A stretch of DNA of 64,000 bases from Oribacterium sp. C9 (lineage in GTDB: Bacteria; Bacillota; Clostridia; Lachnospirales; Lachnospiraceae). A program made the position numbers and the translations under genes. Of the stretch, positions 24,600-33,685 are shown in pieces. Numbering within the stretch: position 1 is the stretch's first letter; each line of letters opens with the position of its first letter. The stretch spans positions 54,048 through 118,047 of the forward strand of contig NZ_MUHW01000014.1 of NCBI RefSeq assembly GCF_002007235.1, written 5' to 3'. Under the pieces are notes generated by a model. It was not told the DNA's origin, did not search any database, and was given only the letters and a program-made list of their open reading frames with translations.

Positions 24600-25190
24600 T
24601 TACTGTCCGGTGAAATCGGATTCGGATTGGATATCACTATAATCGGTCGGGGCAGGAGCTTCTGATGTTACCTCTGTCTCAGCAACTTCGTCGCTTACCG
24701 ATACATCAGCAGGTTGATCTTCTTCGTTTTCCCACTCTGATTTATGCTTCTTGTCTTTGAGCTCGGACATCATACGCTGAGCTACGGCAAGTTTGTAAAG
24801 TTCCGGATACATTTGCATAAGTTTCTGTAAATCTTTCGCCGGAACTTTCTCGCCCCTGCCATATTTTGCTGCCACATTCATGCATTTGTCCATGTCCTTT
24901 GCTGCCTTGTCATAAGCGTCTGCCTGCTGTTTCGCAACTAGCATATTATGCAGGTTTATTTCCAGCTCCATTACTTTTTCGGTGAACGCTGAGCATTTGG
25001 ATCTTGCTTCTTCAAGATTTTTTATAGAGAGCTCAAGCTTGTCATAATCCTTTTTTAATGTCTCTGCATTGTCAGAATCATCTTTCAGCTGGACTTCCAA
25101 TGAATGTTTCTGCTTAGTGAGATTTCTGATTTTGTCGGTATAGGCATCGATCTGTTTTCCATAGGTTGAAAATGCATCCTTGATTTTCAT
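24600..25190 (-). CDS. Coiled-coil protein of unknown function
   Basis: A 196-residue protein, predicted almost wholly helical with heptad-like segments from residue ~10 to 95 (e.g. IRNLTKQKHSLEVQL, LKKDYDKLELSIKNLEEA). A helical block follows (GEKVPAKDLQKLMQMYPELY), then an acidic, Ser/Glu-rich disordered tail ending DFTGQ. AGGAGT lies upstream of the ATG (minus strand). No signal peptide or TM is seen. I do not recognise the family. It stands alone between two unrelated units. Confidence 0.65.
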   Translation of the reverse strand: MKIKDAFSTYGKQIDAYTDKIRNLTKQKHSLEVQLKDDSDNAETLKKDYDKLELSIKNLEEARSKCSAFTEKVMELEINLHNMLVAKQQADAYDKAAKDMDKCMNVAAKYGRGEKVPAKDLQKLMQMYPELYKLAVAQRMMSELKDKKHKSEWENEEDQPADVSVSDEVAETEVTSEAPAPTDYSDIQSESDFTGQ

Positions 25191-25506
25191 AGATCTTTAC
25201 TACACTCCTTTCAGGGAAAAAATAGTTTACATGAAATTAACTACTTCAACAGGTAATTCGACTTTAAGAAGGATATGAATAAGATTAGGAAACAGCTTTT
25301 TGGAGCTGTGAAACAATAGCGAAGTATAAACTAAAAAGCACAATGGCAGATTTGAACCGGCAACATTTGTAATGAAAGATGGGAGGAGGACCGTTGCTTT
25401 ATGTTACAATAATATAGGACATGCCTCACGGAACCTCTAAATAAGAGTGCAGAGTCTGTTATGAATTCATGATAAAATTCAGTCGAGAAAAAGGAAGCAG
25501 AATGAT
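25191..25506. other. Intergenic region without a supported gene
   Basis: Divergent promoter region for the coiled-coil gene (-) and the antiporter gene (+). A TTTGAACCGGCAAC stretch near 25351 recalls an antisense tRNA T-arm but lacks any further tRNA structure. Only short, unsupported frames (about 20-35 codons) are present. Confidence 0.5.
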
Positions 25507-26481
25507 ATGTTAGTGCCGTGTATATTATTTTTATCAGGGCTTGTATTGCTCATCAAGGGAGGAGACTGGTTCGTTGATGGAGCAGTAGGGATAGCCCATA
25601 GATTTAACCTTCCGGAGCTTCTTATAGGAGCCACAGTCGTTTCCATAGGAACGACACTTCCGGAAGTTATGGTTTCTTCGCAGGCTGCTATGCAGGGTAA
25701 TGCAGGTATTTCATATGGCAATGCCATCGGCTCTATCATCTGCAACACCTCGCTCATTGCCGCCATCACCATAGCTGTTAAACCGGGAAAGGCAAATAGA
25801 AAGAGTCTTGTTCTTCCGTTTTCGTTCTTTTTTGTATCGTCGACAGCATATGCATTTATCGCATGGACGCAGGGAAGATTTGAAAGATGGCATGGCTTCG
25901 CATTTCTTTTTATATTTGCGAATTACATGGTGATCACCGTACTTCACATGAAAACACATCCTGAAGAGGAGGTGAGTGAAGACGCAGGAGAGGGTGGATC
26001 CGGAGAAAAGGCTCTTTGGATGGAAATAGGGCTGCTTGTAGCAGGTGCAGTAGTGATCGCAATCGGTGCTAACCTTCTCGTTGATAACGGAACTATAATC
26101 GCTCAGGCGCTTGGAGTTCCTGACAGTGTGATCGGTCTTACGATGGTGGCGCTCGGGACTTCGCTTCCAGAACTGGTTACAGCAATTACTTCTCTTGCCA
26201 AGGGACATGGCGCACTCAGTCTCGGAAATGTAATTGGAGCAAATCTTTTTAATATAGTATTGGTATGTGGCACCGCCATCACGATTAATCCATTTTCTGT
26301 GCCTGCAGAGAAAACCATAGCAGGTATGAATTCATCACTGGTCATAGACATTCCTTTGATGCTCATAGTTATGCTCATCATGTGTCTTCCGGCTATGCTG
26401 AAAGAGAAACTGTACAGATGGCAGGGGATACTGCTGCTATGCATATATGTGTCATTTACGGCCTATCAGTTTGTTTCGTGA
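25507..26481 (+). CDS. Calcium/sodium (cation) antiporter, CaCA/YrbG family
   Basis: A 324-residue membrane protein with about ten spans and the two inverted alpha-repeats of the CaCA family: GATVVSIGTTLPEVMVSS with YGNAIGSIICN, and LTMVALGTSLPELVTAI with LGNVIGANLFNIV. The central acidic loop (about 155-175, HPEEEVSEDAGEG) is short, as in bacterial YrbG-type proteins. It exports Ca2+ (or another cation) against Na+/H+. Monocistronic, ending at a strong hairpin. Confidence 0.9.
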   Translation: MLVPCILFLSGLVLLIKGGDWFVDGAVGIAHRFNLPELLIGATVVSIGTTLPEVMVSSQAAMQGNAGISYGNAIGSIICNTSLIAAITIAVKPGKANRKSLVLPFSFFFVSSTAYAFIAWTQGRFERWHGFAFLFIFANYMVITVLHMKTHPEEEVSEDAGEGGSGEKALWMEIGLLVAGAVVIAIGANLLVDNGTIIAQALGVPDSVIGLTMVALGTSLPELVTAITSLAKGHGALSLGNVIGANLFNIVLVCGTAITINPFSVPAEKTIAGMNSSLVIDIPLMLIVMLIMCLPAMLKEKLYRWQGILLLCIYVSFTAYQFVS

Positions 26482-26503
26482 TATTGCGAATATATTTTAC
26501 AGA

Positions 26504-26535
26504 AAAGACCAGCCTTTTTGAAGGCTGGTCTTTAA
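26504..26535. terminator. Strong bidirectional hairpin terminator
   Basis: AAAGACCAGCCTT (26504-26516) and AAGGCTGGTCTTT (26521-26533) form a perfect 13-bp stem with a 4-nt loop between convergent antiporter and LysR genes. Confidence 0.85.
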
Positions 26536-26597
26536 GCTGCAGGAATATTTTGGAAATCTCTATTTTAGAAAAAATCAAATTACTGTCCGGTGGGGAT

Positions 26598-27488
26598 CTA
26601 TCCGGTCTCAAATGGCCATGAAACAAGGCTCACTTCTTCACAGAACAGTTTGACCGCAGGATTCTGCGTGGAACTGTTCCATGCAAGAGAATGAGATATG
26701 CTGCAAACGGAAGAGTCATAATCCACATAGCTTAATGGGAGATTGTTCTGCTGAAAGGATTTCGGGAGAGAGACCAGTCCCTGTCCGGCAACGGCCATGG
26801 CAAGACAGACACCGGGCTGCTCTTCAAAACGAAATTTATCAGAAGGAATTCCCGAGCGTATCAGATTATCCACCAGTTCATTCATACAAGTAGAATTATG
26901 ATTATTCATCAGTATGGTTTCATCTTTTAAGTCTTCTATGGTTATCTTTTTTCTGTTTGCCAGAGGATGTGTGTTCGGAACAGCGAAGCAGGTTTTCTCG
27001 TGAAATAGAGACATTGAAGACAGACCTTGTCTGTTTTTTAATTCCTGATCTATCAGAATAGCTACATCAAGATTTCCCAGTTCCAGATAGTCAGCCAGTT
27101 CTTTGCACTGCTGTTCCATGATGGATACCTCTATCTCGGGGTGACGCTTTGAAAATACAGCAATAAAACTGTGAAGCCCCGCCCAGTTTATGAAACCGTG
27201 GTAGCCTACAGTCAGATGCATTTTATCGTAGCTGTTTTTGGGGATTTTATTCAGCAGACGGCGATAACTTTCCATGATATGTGAAAGTCCGGCTTGAGTT
27301 ATCTTACCGGATTCTGTCAGACGTATGCCGATGTGATCACGTTCAAACAGGGTTACCTGAAGTTCTTTCTCCAATTCTCGAATTTGAAACGACATAGCCG
27401 GCTGAGTCATACACATCTTTTCTGCCGCCTTTGACATACTTCCCATTTCAGCGGCCGTCAGAAAACATTCGATACGATAAAAATCCAT
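26598..27488 (-). CDS. LysR-family transcriptional regulator
   Basis: A 296-residue regulator. The ATG at 27488 follows GGAGG at proper spacing and is preferred to the TTG at 27500. The N-terminal wHTH is canonical: MDFYRIECFLTAAEMGSMSK, AAEKMCMTQPAMSFQI, RELEKELQVTLFERD. Residues ~90-290 form the effector-binding domain. The nearest likely target is the flavoprotein reductase gene encoded upstream on the same strand, but no LysR box was confirmed. Confidence 0.9.
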   Translation of the reverse strand: MDFYRIECFLTAAEMGSMSKAAEKMCMTQPAMSFQIRELEKELQVTLFERDHIGIRLTESGKITQAGLSHIMESYRRLLNKIPKNSYDKMHLTVGYHGFINWAGLHSFIAVFSKRHPEIEVSIMEQQCKELADYLELGNLDVAILIDQELKNRQGLSSMSLFHEKTCFAVPNTHPLANRKKITIEDLKDETILMNNHNSTCMNELVDNLIRSGIPSDKFRFEEQPGVCLAMAVAGQGLVSLPKSFQQNNLPLSYVDYDSSVCSISHSLAWNSSTQNPAVKLFCEEVSLVSWPFETG

Positions 27489-27553
27489 TGTTGCCTCCAA
27501 GGGTCATGCACGAATCAAGTTTATTCGAATTAGTAAATGACCAAACAATAAAG

Positions 27554-27656
27554 TTTGAAAGTTCAATTACAAACTTACCTCCATGGGCTTCACCGATTTA
27601 GTCTGAAAGCTCGATTTCAAACTGTCTTCCCACTAAAACCCGGGAAGACAGTCTAT
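27554..27656. repeat. Imperfect tandem 29-bp repeat plus hairpin
   Basis: Copies at 27554-27582 and 27602-27630 match at 22 of 29 positions (consensus TYTGAAAGYTCRATTWCAAA then CT..YYTCC). The second runs into a hairpin, ACTGTCTTCCC ... GGGAAGACAGT (about 27621-27655). The interval 27489-27872 holds no gene. Confidence 0.55.
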
Positions 27657-27787
27657 TTAAATTATACAATAAAATACAATGTTTTAAGAGTGCAGATTGA
27701 CGTCTGGACAGTGCTTTTGAAATTGGAGACAGATAAATGGAAATCACATAGGAAAATCAGGCTGCATTATCATAATAAATAAACGAA

Positions 27788-27827
27788 TCGGCATTGCTTT
27801 ATGTCATGAAACATAAAGCAATGCCGA
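27788..27827 (-). terminator. Terminator of the flavoprotein reductase gene
   Basis: A perfect 17-bp stem (27788-27804 with 27811-27827, loop 6 nt) lies 46 nt past the minus-strand stop codon, followed on that strand by a T-rich TTCGTTTATTTATT. Confidence 0.8.
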
Positions 27828-27872
27828 TATTCAATCGTTAGATTTTAAGGCTAATAAGGGGGACAAAAATCA

Positions 27873-29522
27873 TCAGCTGTTTTCTGCGATATGCTCAGCG
27901 GCAGCCTTTCCGCTGTATACTGCGAAGCCCTGGCAGGAACCCTCACATATACTTACATCGTAAGAATCACCGTAGATTCCTCCTGCATCACAGCCGACTG
28001 CGTAAAGATGCGGGATCGGTTTCGCATCAGCATCCAGAACCTGAGCATCAGGGGTGATCTTCATGCCGCCGACAGTAGTGAAAATACCGGCATAAAGTTC
28101 AAATGCATAGTACGGACCGCTCTCCAGAGGGAAAAGATATTTGGCGTCTTTTGCAAATTCCTCATCAACGCCGCTCTTACAGTAACCGTTATACTTTTCG
28201 ATGGAAGCCTTGAGTGCATCAGCATCCAGATTCAGCTCCTTTGCCACATCATCAAGGGTCTCCAAAGGACCATGAACATTCTTGTTTCCGCCATCCTTCT
28301 GAGCGTTGAACTCATTCCAGAGATCACTCAGAGGTTCGCCTGCATGGATATACTCACCGCAGCCGAAGGTTCCGCCATGCTCGAACATCTCATCCATCTG
28401 CTTCTGTGTAACGATGGAGATAACTCGATCCTGCATGCTCTGGGCATTACCGGAAAAGGTGAAATTACGCTCGGCATAGTATTCATTAACGAATCTTTGG
28501 CACTCACCGTTGATCCAGAAATAAGGCTGGAACGCGGATGCACAATAGAGATGTGTGCCGTACATTACACCAGGAATGCAGCCTCCGTAGAATACCAGGC
28601 ATCCGGGAGACGGTGCCAGTTTTCCACCGGCCTTTCGCGCTGCATTGATGCCGAAACCGTTTCTTCCACCTGCACCCATAGGATCGATTCTGTCAGGATT
28701 TTTACCAAATTCACGGATCATGTCCGGATTATCAGAGTAGCCGCCTGTAGCGAGGATGACTCCCTTGGAAGCATTGTACTGAACATATTTATCGCCTTCT
28801 TTGGCAATGATTCCGTTTGCCGTTCCGTCTTCCGCCTGAAGAATGTCTACACCTTCACTTCCGAGCACGAGGTCTGCACCTGCATTCTTAACTGCCTTCG
28901 TCAGATTATCAACATAGGTCTTTCCTGAAATCTCACCTTTTTCGTATTTGTACTGATGCCATGTGTTGTATTCGTTAGCACACATAGTGCCTGTACCCTG
29001 AAACTCCACACCTACACTTTCGAGCCACGCGATGTTATCTCCGGAATTATCCATATATTTGCGGAACAATGCTCCGTCTGCATACCAGTGATGGAAGTCC
29101 ATGGCACGGGTGAAGAGATCATAGCCTAAATCAGGAGGATTTTTACCATTTTCCTTTTGGATATGGCTGTTCACAGCAAACAGTCCTTCAGTGAAAAGTG
29201 TGGTTCCTCCTGTTACATCACGTTGTTCCAGAATTACAGTTTTCATACCTAGTTGAGCTGATCTGATGGCTGCGCTCATTCCACCGCCACCTGCTCCGAC
29301 AACGACGACATCATAATCACGTGTCTCAGCAATACTGTAGTTTTCCTCAGGAAGAAAAGATTTAGTCGCTTCTTTTGTTTCATCTGTCGCTGGTGGATTT
29401 ACTTCGGGAAGCGGAATATCATTTGCATTATCACAGCCTGTCCCGAGAACACCTATTGCTGCACTTACGCCGGCAACGGCTGCGCCCTTTAAGAAGGAAC
29501 GTCTACTGATTTTTGTATCCAT
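27873..29522 (-). CDS. Tat-exported lipoprotein FAD-dependent reductase (fumarate/urocanate reductase-like)
   Basis: A 549-residue flavoprotein. ATG 29522 is supported by AAAAGGAGAG just upstream. A twin-arginine signal ([19 protein letters not shown]) ends in a lipobox Cys (about C30), predicting export and membrane anchoring. A Rossmann FAD site follows ([16 protein letters not shown]), then the FrdA-like substrate domain with [11 protein letters not shown] and a [15 protein letters not shown] active-site loop. Unlike many relatives it has no FMN_bind domain, so electrons must come from a partner. The substrate (fumarate, urocanate, an acrylate or similar) cannot be told from sequence. Confidence 0.85.
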   Translation of the reverse strand: MDTKISRRSFLKGAAVAGVSAAIGVLGTGCDNANDIPLPEVNPPATDETKEATKSFLPEENYSIAETRDYDVVVVGAGGGGMSAAIRSAQLGMKTVILEQRDVTGGTTLFTEGLFAVNSHIQKENGKNPPDLGYDLFTRAMDFHHWYADGALFRKYMDNSGDNIAWLESVGVEFQGTGTMCANEYNTWHQYKYEKGEISGKTYVDNLTKAVKNAGADLVLGSEGVDILQAEDGTANGIIAKEGDKYVQYNASKGVILATGGYSDNPDMIREFGKNPDRIDPMGAGGRNGFGINAARKAGGKLAPSPGCLVFYGGCIPGVMYGTHLYCASAFQPYFWINGECQRFVNEYYAERNFTFSGNAQSMQDRVISIVTQKQMDEMFEHGGTFGCGEYIHAGEPLSDLWNEFNAQKDGGNKNVHGPLETLDDVAKELNLDADALKASIEKYNGYCKSGVDEEFAKDAKYLFPLESGPYYAFELYAGIFTTVGGMKITPDAQVLDADAKPIPHLYAVGCDAGGIYGDSYDVSICEGSCQGFAVYSGKAAAEHIAENS

Positions 29523-29741
29523 ATTACTCTCCTTTTCTTGTTGAATTTGCATATTATTTCACGAATAATGCATTCATATATATGTAATTATTATAAAAAA
29601 CGAGGATTGTTAAGGAGATATCAAAAATCATCAAGGTGCATCAATTATTTTTATATCCTTTGTTGATACAGTTAATAGTCAATATTTTTCAAGGATAATG
29701 TATAATGAAAAAATATGATATCAATGATCTGGGAGGTAATC

Positions 29742-30326
29742 ATGAAAGTTCTTATGATAAACGGCAGCAGGAATGCTACGGGATGTACTTTTACAGCACT
29801 TGGGGAGATTGCGAAGGAGCTCAATGCTTCCGGGATCGATACTGAGGTTGTACATGTAGGTAAAGAAGCATTGGACGGAAAGGTAAATGAGATGGTGGCA
29901 TCAGTTATAGAGAAAATGAAAGATGCTGATGGGCTCGTCATTGGCTCTCCGGTTTATTATTCATCTCCGTCAGGTGAGATCATCGCCTTCCTCGACAGGC
30001 TTTTTGGAGCGGGAGCAGAAGTGTTGAGACATAAGCCGGCAGCAGCCATCGCTTCGGCACGCCGTGCCGGAACCACTTCGACCATAGACGTACTTAACAA
30101 GTACATCCAGTACACTGAGATGCCACTTGTGTCTGCAAACTACTGGCCTATGGTTCACGGAAGCATACCTGAAGATGTTATGAAGGACGAAGAGGGTGTT
30201 CAGACCATGCATATTCTCGGGAAGAACATGGCGTGGCTGCTCAAGTGCATCGAGGCAGGAAAGAAGGCCGGAGTGGACGCACCTGCACCGGCAGAGAAGA
30301 TCAAGACAAATTACATCAGAGCATAA
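29742..30326 (+). CDS. NAD(P)H-dependent FMN reductase / flavodoxin-fold oxidoreductase
   Basis: A 194-residue protein. ATG 29742 follows GGGAGGT. It begins MKVLMINGSRNATGCTF (phosphate-binding loop), followed by DGLVIGSPVYYSSPSGEI (FMN isoalloxazine loop) and FLDRLFGAG, typical of the FMN_red/iron-sulfur flavoprotein-like family in anaerobes. It is divergently arranged to the flavoprotein reductase and might supply reduced flavin; this link is inference. Confidence 0.88.
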   Translation: MKVLMINGSRNATGCTFTALGEIAKELNASGIDTEVVHVGKEALDGKVNEMVASVIEKMKDADGLVIGSPVYYSSPSGEIIAFLDRLFGAGAEVLRHKPAAAIASARRAGTTSTIDVLNKYIQYTEMPLVSANYWPMVHGSIPEDVMKDEEGVQTMHILGKNMAWLLKCIEAGKKAGVDAPAPAEKIKTNYIRA

Positions 30327-30433
30327 GTTATGTCAGGCGGCTTTTCGGGTTTCACGGTGAAACGCTATATGAATTCCGTCCTGATTATGATGTGTACTCA
30401 CCTTATCGGTTTGTCCGGTAAAGCGGGTACATA

Positions 30434-30976
30434 TCACTGAATATAAACTATAGCGGTTCTTCGGAAGGCGCTGATGAGCTTGGCGCCTGCGGATGACAGA
30501 AGTCCCAGACAGTAGAGATAGACAAGGGTTTCCATGGATTTCATGACTGCGCCGGATATGAAAGCTATGAGTGCGAGGATAATGTTTACCACTCCGCTTA
30601 TGAACTTGAAACGCCATGAAGGGGCTGCGATACTTTTCGCTTCAAGTGCCCGGAGTATATCTACCACGCCGGTAAACAGATGGATGAGCAGCAGGTAAAC
30701 GATCGCAAAAACAGTAGGATTGTCAGCGACTGTCAGTGAGAAGATCCCGAGGTCAAGTATGACGACACCGCGATACAGTATACTCTGACCGCCTACCATC
30801 TTTCGTGCCATGGTAAAATAATAAACCAGTGTTTTTATTCCATAGATAGTCAGCGACAAACTGAGTAAAAGCAAAACGAAGTAGTATCCGTTTTCCGGAA
30901 AAACAAGCAGGATGATGCTGCATGCTATCATGCAAAGTGCAGTTATGATATTTTTGATTCGCTGTAAAGCTGTCAT
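30434..30976 (-). CDS. HdeD/DUF308-like membrane protein
   Basis: A 180-residue integral membrane protein with about six hydrophobic helices (for example NIITALCMIACSIILLVFP, YYFVLLLLSLSLTIYG, VVNIILALIAFISG) in paired repeats, as in the HdeD/DUF308 family. The polar stretches (TMARKMVGGQ; LEAKSIAAPSWRFKF) are short. The family is linked with acid/stress resistance in enterics, but the role here is unknown. It stands alone, ending near the convergent FMN reductase. Confidence 0.75.
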   Translation of the reverse strand: MTALQRIKNIITALCMIACSIILLVFPENGYYFVLLLLSLSLTIYGIKTLVYYFTMARKMVGGQSILYRGVVILDLGIFSLTVADNPTVFAIVYLLLIHLFTGVVDILRALEAKSIAAPSWRFKFISGVVNIILALIAFISGAVMKSMETLVYLYCLGLLSSAGAKLISAFRRTAIVYIQ

Positions 30977-31087
30977 AGTGGCTCCTATAATATGATGAGA
31001 GTGTCAAAAGTCGATATCTGACCGCTTCGCGCTATGCGCTGTTGGGAACGTCAGCCCATTTAGTTCGCTTCACGCTCTCCTATATCA

Positions 31088-32242
31088 TCAGATACTAAAT
31101 AACTCCAAAAGTTTCTTATAGTCTTTTATTCCCCTAAAACCTTTCTTCCAATAGTTTACGGAAAAGCCGGCGAGAATATTGCCTGATTCGAAGATGGCAT
31201 TGGTGACCATGCTTTTCTGGACCATGGCGGCAAGTATGAACCTGCCTATAAAGGTCTCATCCTTAAGTTTGGAAGGTGCTTCCATATATTCGCTTTGATA
31301 TTTATTCAGGTCGAAATCCTCGATGGTATGGCCGGATAGTTTTTCTCCAAAGGCTTTCCAGTCTGCACAGGCATCCAACTGACGTTTTTTGATGATAGCG
31401 TCTATCTCATCCCTGTAGGGTGAAATAGCCTCAAAGTCATAGCAGGATTTTTGGAACGAAGCATTCGCACCCCGGAGATACTTCATGGCTTCGATCATCT
31501 GCGCGAAGGCATGGATATAATCAGAGGGGTTGTCCTTCAGTATGTCGTCATAGTCCCCCCAGGCGGGAAGGTAGCGATAGCGTATGAAGCTGTAGTCCGG
31601 CAGGTGTCCCGCCCGACCGTGACCGAGATTCATGATGGAATTTTCAGAGCTCTGGTAAAGGCTGCTGACATAGGTGGAGCTGTCAGGATCATCTTTGATC
31701 GAGGTTTTGTGCATGAAAGTGATACGCCGCTCAGTGTAGTCGTCTCCATCGGGTATCAGCTCAAAAAAATATGGATCAGTGTTGTTTATGACTAGAGACG
31801 GAGTTCCTGCAAAATAGCTGTGGGCCCAGGTGTCTGCCAGTACGTGCATCGCCAGTCCCACGGCCTGAAGTGATTTGTCTTTGGCATGTTCAACCGTGCT
31901 CAGTAAAAGGTCGCTGTTCGGTTTACATATAAGTCTGTATTTGTTGAGGTAGGACTTGGAACACTTTTCTCTTTTTGCATAAAGATCACCAGGAAGAAAA
32001 TGAAATGATGACCATATGCGGGTGATGTTCTGCAGGCTGATGATATCAGTTCTTGAATCCATGAGCTCAAGCTGCAGCTGTGTTGTGGCGGCAGACTTCG
32101 GAGCTTTCAGTTTCGAGAGCAGGGTGGCGGAACACAGGTCTACAAACTGGTCGCTGTAGCATATGACCATGGCTTCTTCGTGGGTGTATCCGGAAAGTAT
32201 GGCGGCACAATATGTGGCGTAATAATGAAAATCTTTCTGCAT
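31088..32242 (-). CDS. DUF6765-like protein (zinc phospholipase C-like fold)
   Basis: A 384-residue protein opening MQKDFHYYATYCAAILSGYT, the start typical of the DUF6765 family, with HEEAMVICYSDQFVDLCSA and ALAMHVLADTWAHSYFAG-type His/Asp motifs (around residues 128-148) like those of zinc-dependent phospholipase C/S1-P1 folds. No signal peptide is seen, so it is probably cytosolic. It is 5 nt downstream of a four-TM protein gene, forming a two-gene unit. Substrate and role are unknown. Confidence 0.7.
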   Translation of the reverse strand: MQKDFHYYATYCAAILSGYTHEEAMVICYSDQFVDLCSATLLSKLKAPKSAATTQLQLELMDSRTDIISLQNITRIWSSFHFLPGDLYAKREKCSKSYLNKYRLICKPNSDLLLSTVEHAKDKSLQAVGLAMHVLADTWAHSYFAGTPSLVINNTDPYFFELIPDGDDYTERRITFMHKTSIKDDPDSSTYVSSLYQSSENSIMNLGHGRAGHLPDYSFIRYRYLPAWGDYDDILKDNPSDYIHAFAQMIEAMKYLRGANASFQKSCYDFEAISPYRDEIDAIIKKRQLDACADWKAFGEKLSGHTIEDFDLNKYQSEYMEAPSKLKDETFIGRFILAAMVQKSMVTNAIFESGNILAGFSVNYWKKGFRGIKDYKKLLELFSI

Positions 32243-32247
32243 AAAAA

Positions 32248-32727
32248 TTATCCCATCTGTTGTTTTATCTTACGAAGTACACTGGCGGAGCTGACCAATT
32301 CTACCAGCATTACGAGAGAGGTAATATCTACTATCATAGATGCAAGCTGATCCCAGAAATTGTTATTTGAGAAATTTAGTTGAAAGATAGTGAAAATAAT
32401 AGATATTACGTACAGGACGATAAGAGTCATAGCCATGCCGATATATCGTTTAGGTTTTTTCGTATTTCGTGATTCAGCGATGGCATTTCGACCGATCCGT
32501 ATGCGGAAAAAAAGTTCGATGGATGCTAGTGCCATGGAGGTGATATATAGTATGAGCAGCATGGTGCTTTCATCTATGGATTCATCAGTTAGAAAATCAT
32601 CCAGGATGGCACTCCGTCCCAGAATGAAATATAGATTTATCTTCAAAAAGCTCCACAGCCCGAGGAACATCACGCCGTTTCCTGCGACGGCCAGCATACT
32701 TTGTCTTCGTCTCAATTCTCTTTCCAT
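32248..32727 (-). CDS. Four-TM membrane protein, hypothetical
   Basis: A 159-residue protein with four hydrophobic segments (AVAGNGVMFLGLWSFLKINL; LLILYITSMALASIELFF; MAMTLIVLYVISIIFTIF; MIVDITSLVMLVELVSSA). It is first in an operon with the DUF6765 gene, spaced by 5 nt, implying a joint function. No family was recognised. Confidence 0.65.
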   Translation of the reverse strand: MERELRRRQSMLAVAGNGVMFLGLWSFLKINLYFILGRSAILDDFLTDESIDESTMLLILYITSMALASIELFFRIRIGRNAIAESRNTKKPKRYIGMAMTLIVLYVISIIFTIFQLNFSNNNFWDQLASMIVDITSLVMLVELVSSASVLRKIKQQMG

Positions 32728-32886
32728 AAAAAGTCAGCCCCCCCGATCACATCTGTTTCTAATCATAATTATCGACGGATTCAGAATGGAGTATAATTAC
32801 AGTAAAAAACTGCCGCTTGAAAAATGTCAGAAATAACGTATGCTTTATGGGAAAATACAAATCAGGCATGACACGGAGGATGAGAA

Positions 32887-33471
32887 ATGAATTTTTTAGA
32901 AGAGAAGATCATGAATGACGGACAGGTGAGACCCGGAGCTATCTTGAAGGTGGACAATTTTTTGAATCACCAGCTGGATATCGACCTGCTTAATAAAATT
33001 GGAGAAACCTTTTATCAGCATTTCAAGGATCGCGGCATAAATAAGATCATTACCATAGAGGCTTCCGGTATCGCCATTGCCTGTCTTTCCGGAATACACT
33101 TTAATGTTCCGGTTGTCTTTGCCAAAAAGTCCATGAGTAAAAACATAGATGGAAGTGTGTATCAGACCACTGTGCACAGCTATACACATGGAACAGATTC
33201 ACATGTTATCATGTCCAAAAAGTTTTTGGGACCTGAGGATAATGTTCTAATTGTGGATGATTTCCTTGCAAACGGAAAAGCCACTCAGGGCCTTCTGGAA
33301 ATCTGTGAGCAGGCGGGAGCCAGGGTTTCCGGAATAGGAATCGCCATTGAAAAGGGATTCCAGGATGGAGGTAAGTATCTCAGAGATAAGGGATTTGATG
33401 TATGTTCCATTGCGATAGTTGAGACTATGACGGATGATGGCGGCATAACATTTAGAGAGCACGAACTGTAA
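32887..33471 (+). CDS. xpt: Xanthine phosphoribosyltransferase
   Basis: A 194-residue type I phosphoribosyltransferase with the PRPP motif VLIVDDFLANGKA (around 120-132). It has the xanthine-PRT N-terminus (MNFLEEKIMNDGQVRPGAIL, LKVDNFLNHQLD) and an ASGIAIACLSG loop. It converts xanthine and PRPP to XMP for purine salvage. CGGAGGATG precedes the start, and a TATAAT-like box lies at 32792-32797. No guanine-riboswitch core was found in the leader. It lies just before the BMP nucleoside importer, consistent with a purine-salvage neighbourhood. Confidence 0.93.
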   Translation: MNFLEEKIMNDGQVRPGAILKVDNFLNHQLDIDLLNKIGETFYQHFKDRGINKIITIEASGIAIACLSGIHFNVPVVFAKKSMSKNIDGSVYQTTVHSYTHGTDSHVIMSKKFLGPEDNVLIVDDFLANGKATQGLLEICEQAGARVSGIGIAIEKGFQDGGKYLRDKGFDVCSIAIVETMTDDGGITFREHEL

Positions 33472-33550
33472 GTTTCTCAAAAAGCATAAATAGAAACTTA
33501 TAACAACGCTTATAATAAGCAAATATTTTATTTAAATTATATTATCTATA

Positions 33551-33578
33551 TCGACTTTTTATTAATTATCGGTATAAT
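33551..33578 (+). promoter_or_regulatory. Putative sigma-A promoter for the BMP importer operon
   Basis: A -35-like TCGACT (33551-33556) is separated by 16 nt from a perfect TATAAT (33573-33578), in a very AT-rich region. Downstream, AACCGGT (about 33598) can pair with ACCGGTT (about 33638) just before a TTTCT run, suggesting a leader hairpin or attenuator; no known riboswitch class was recognised. Confidence 0.55.
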
Positions 33579-33685
33579 GACAAATGAATCAAAGGCAACC
33601 GGTTATCGATGACATCAGAATATGGTGTATAGGATGACCGGTTTTTCTATGAAGGAACCTGAGTTCCGGGAAGAAGAGGATAATT

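Noticed and set aside
27891..28928. Long plus-strand open frame opposite the flavoprotein reductase
   Set aside because: It is the antisense shadow of a clearly recognisable FAD enzyme with signal peptide and catalytic motifs.
32728..32886. Guanine/xanthine riboswitch before xpt
   Set aside because: The conserved purine-aptamer junction and loop sequences were not found in the 159-nt leader.
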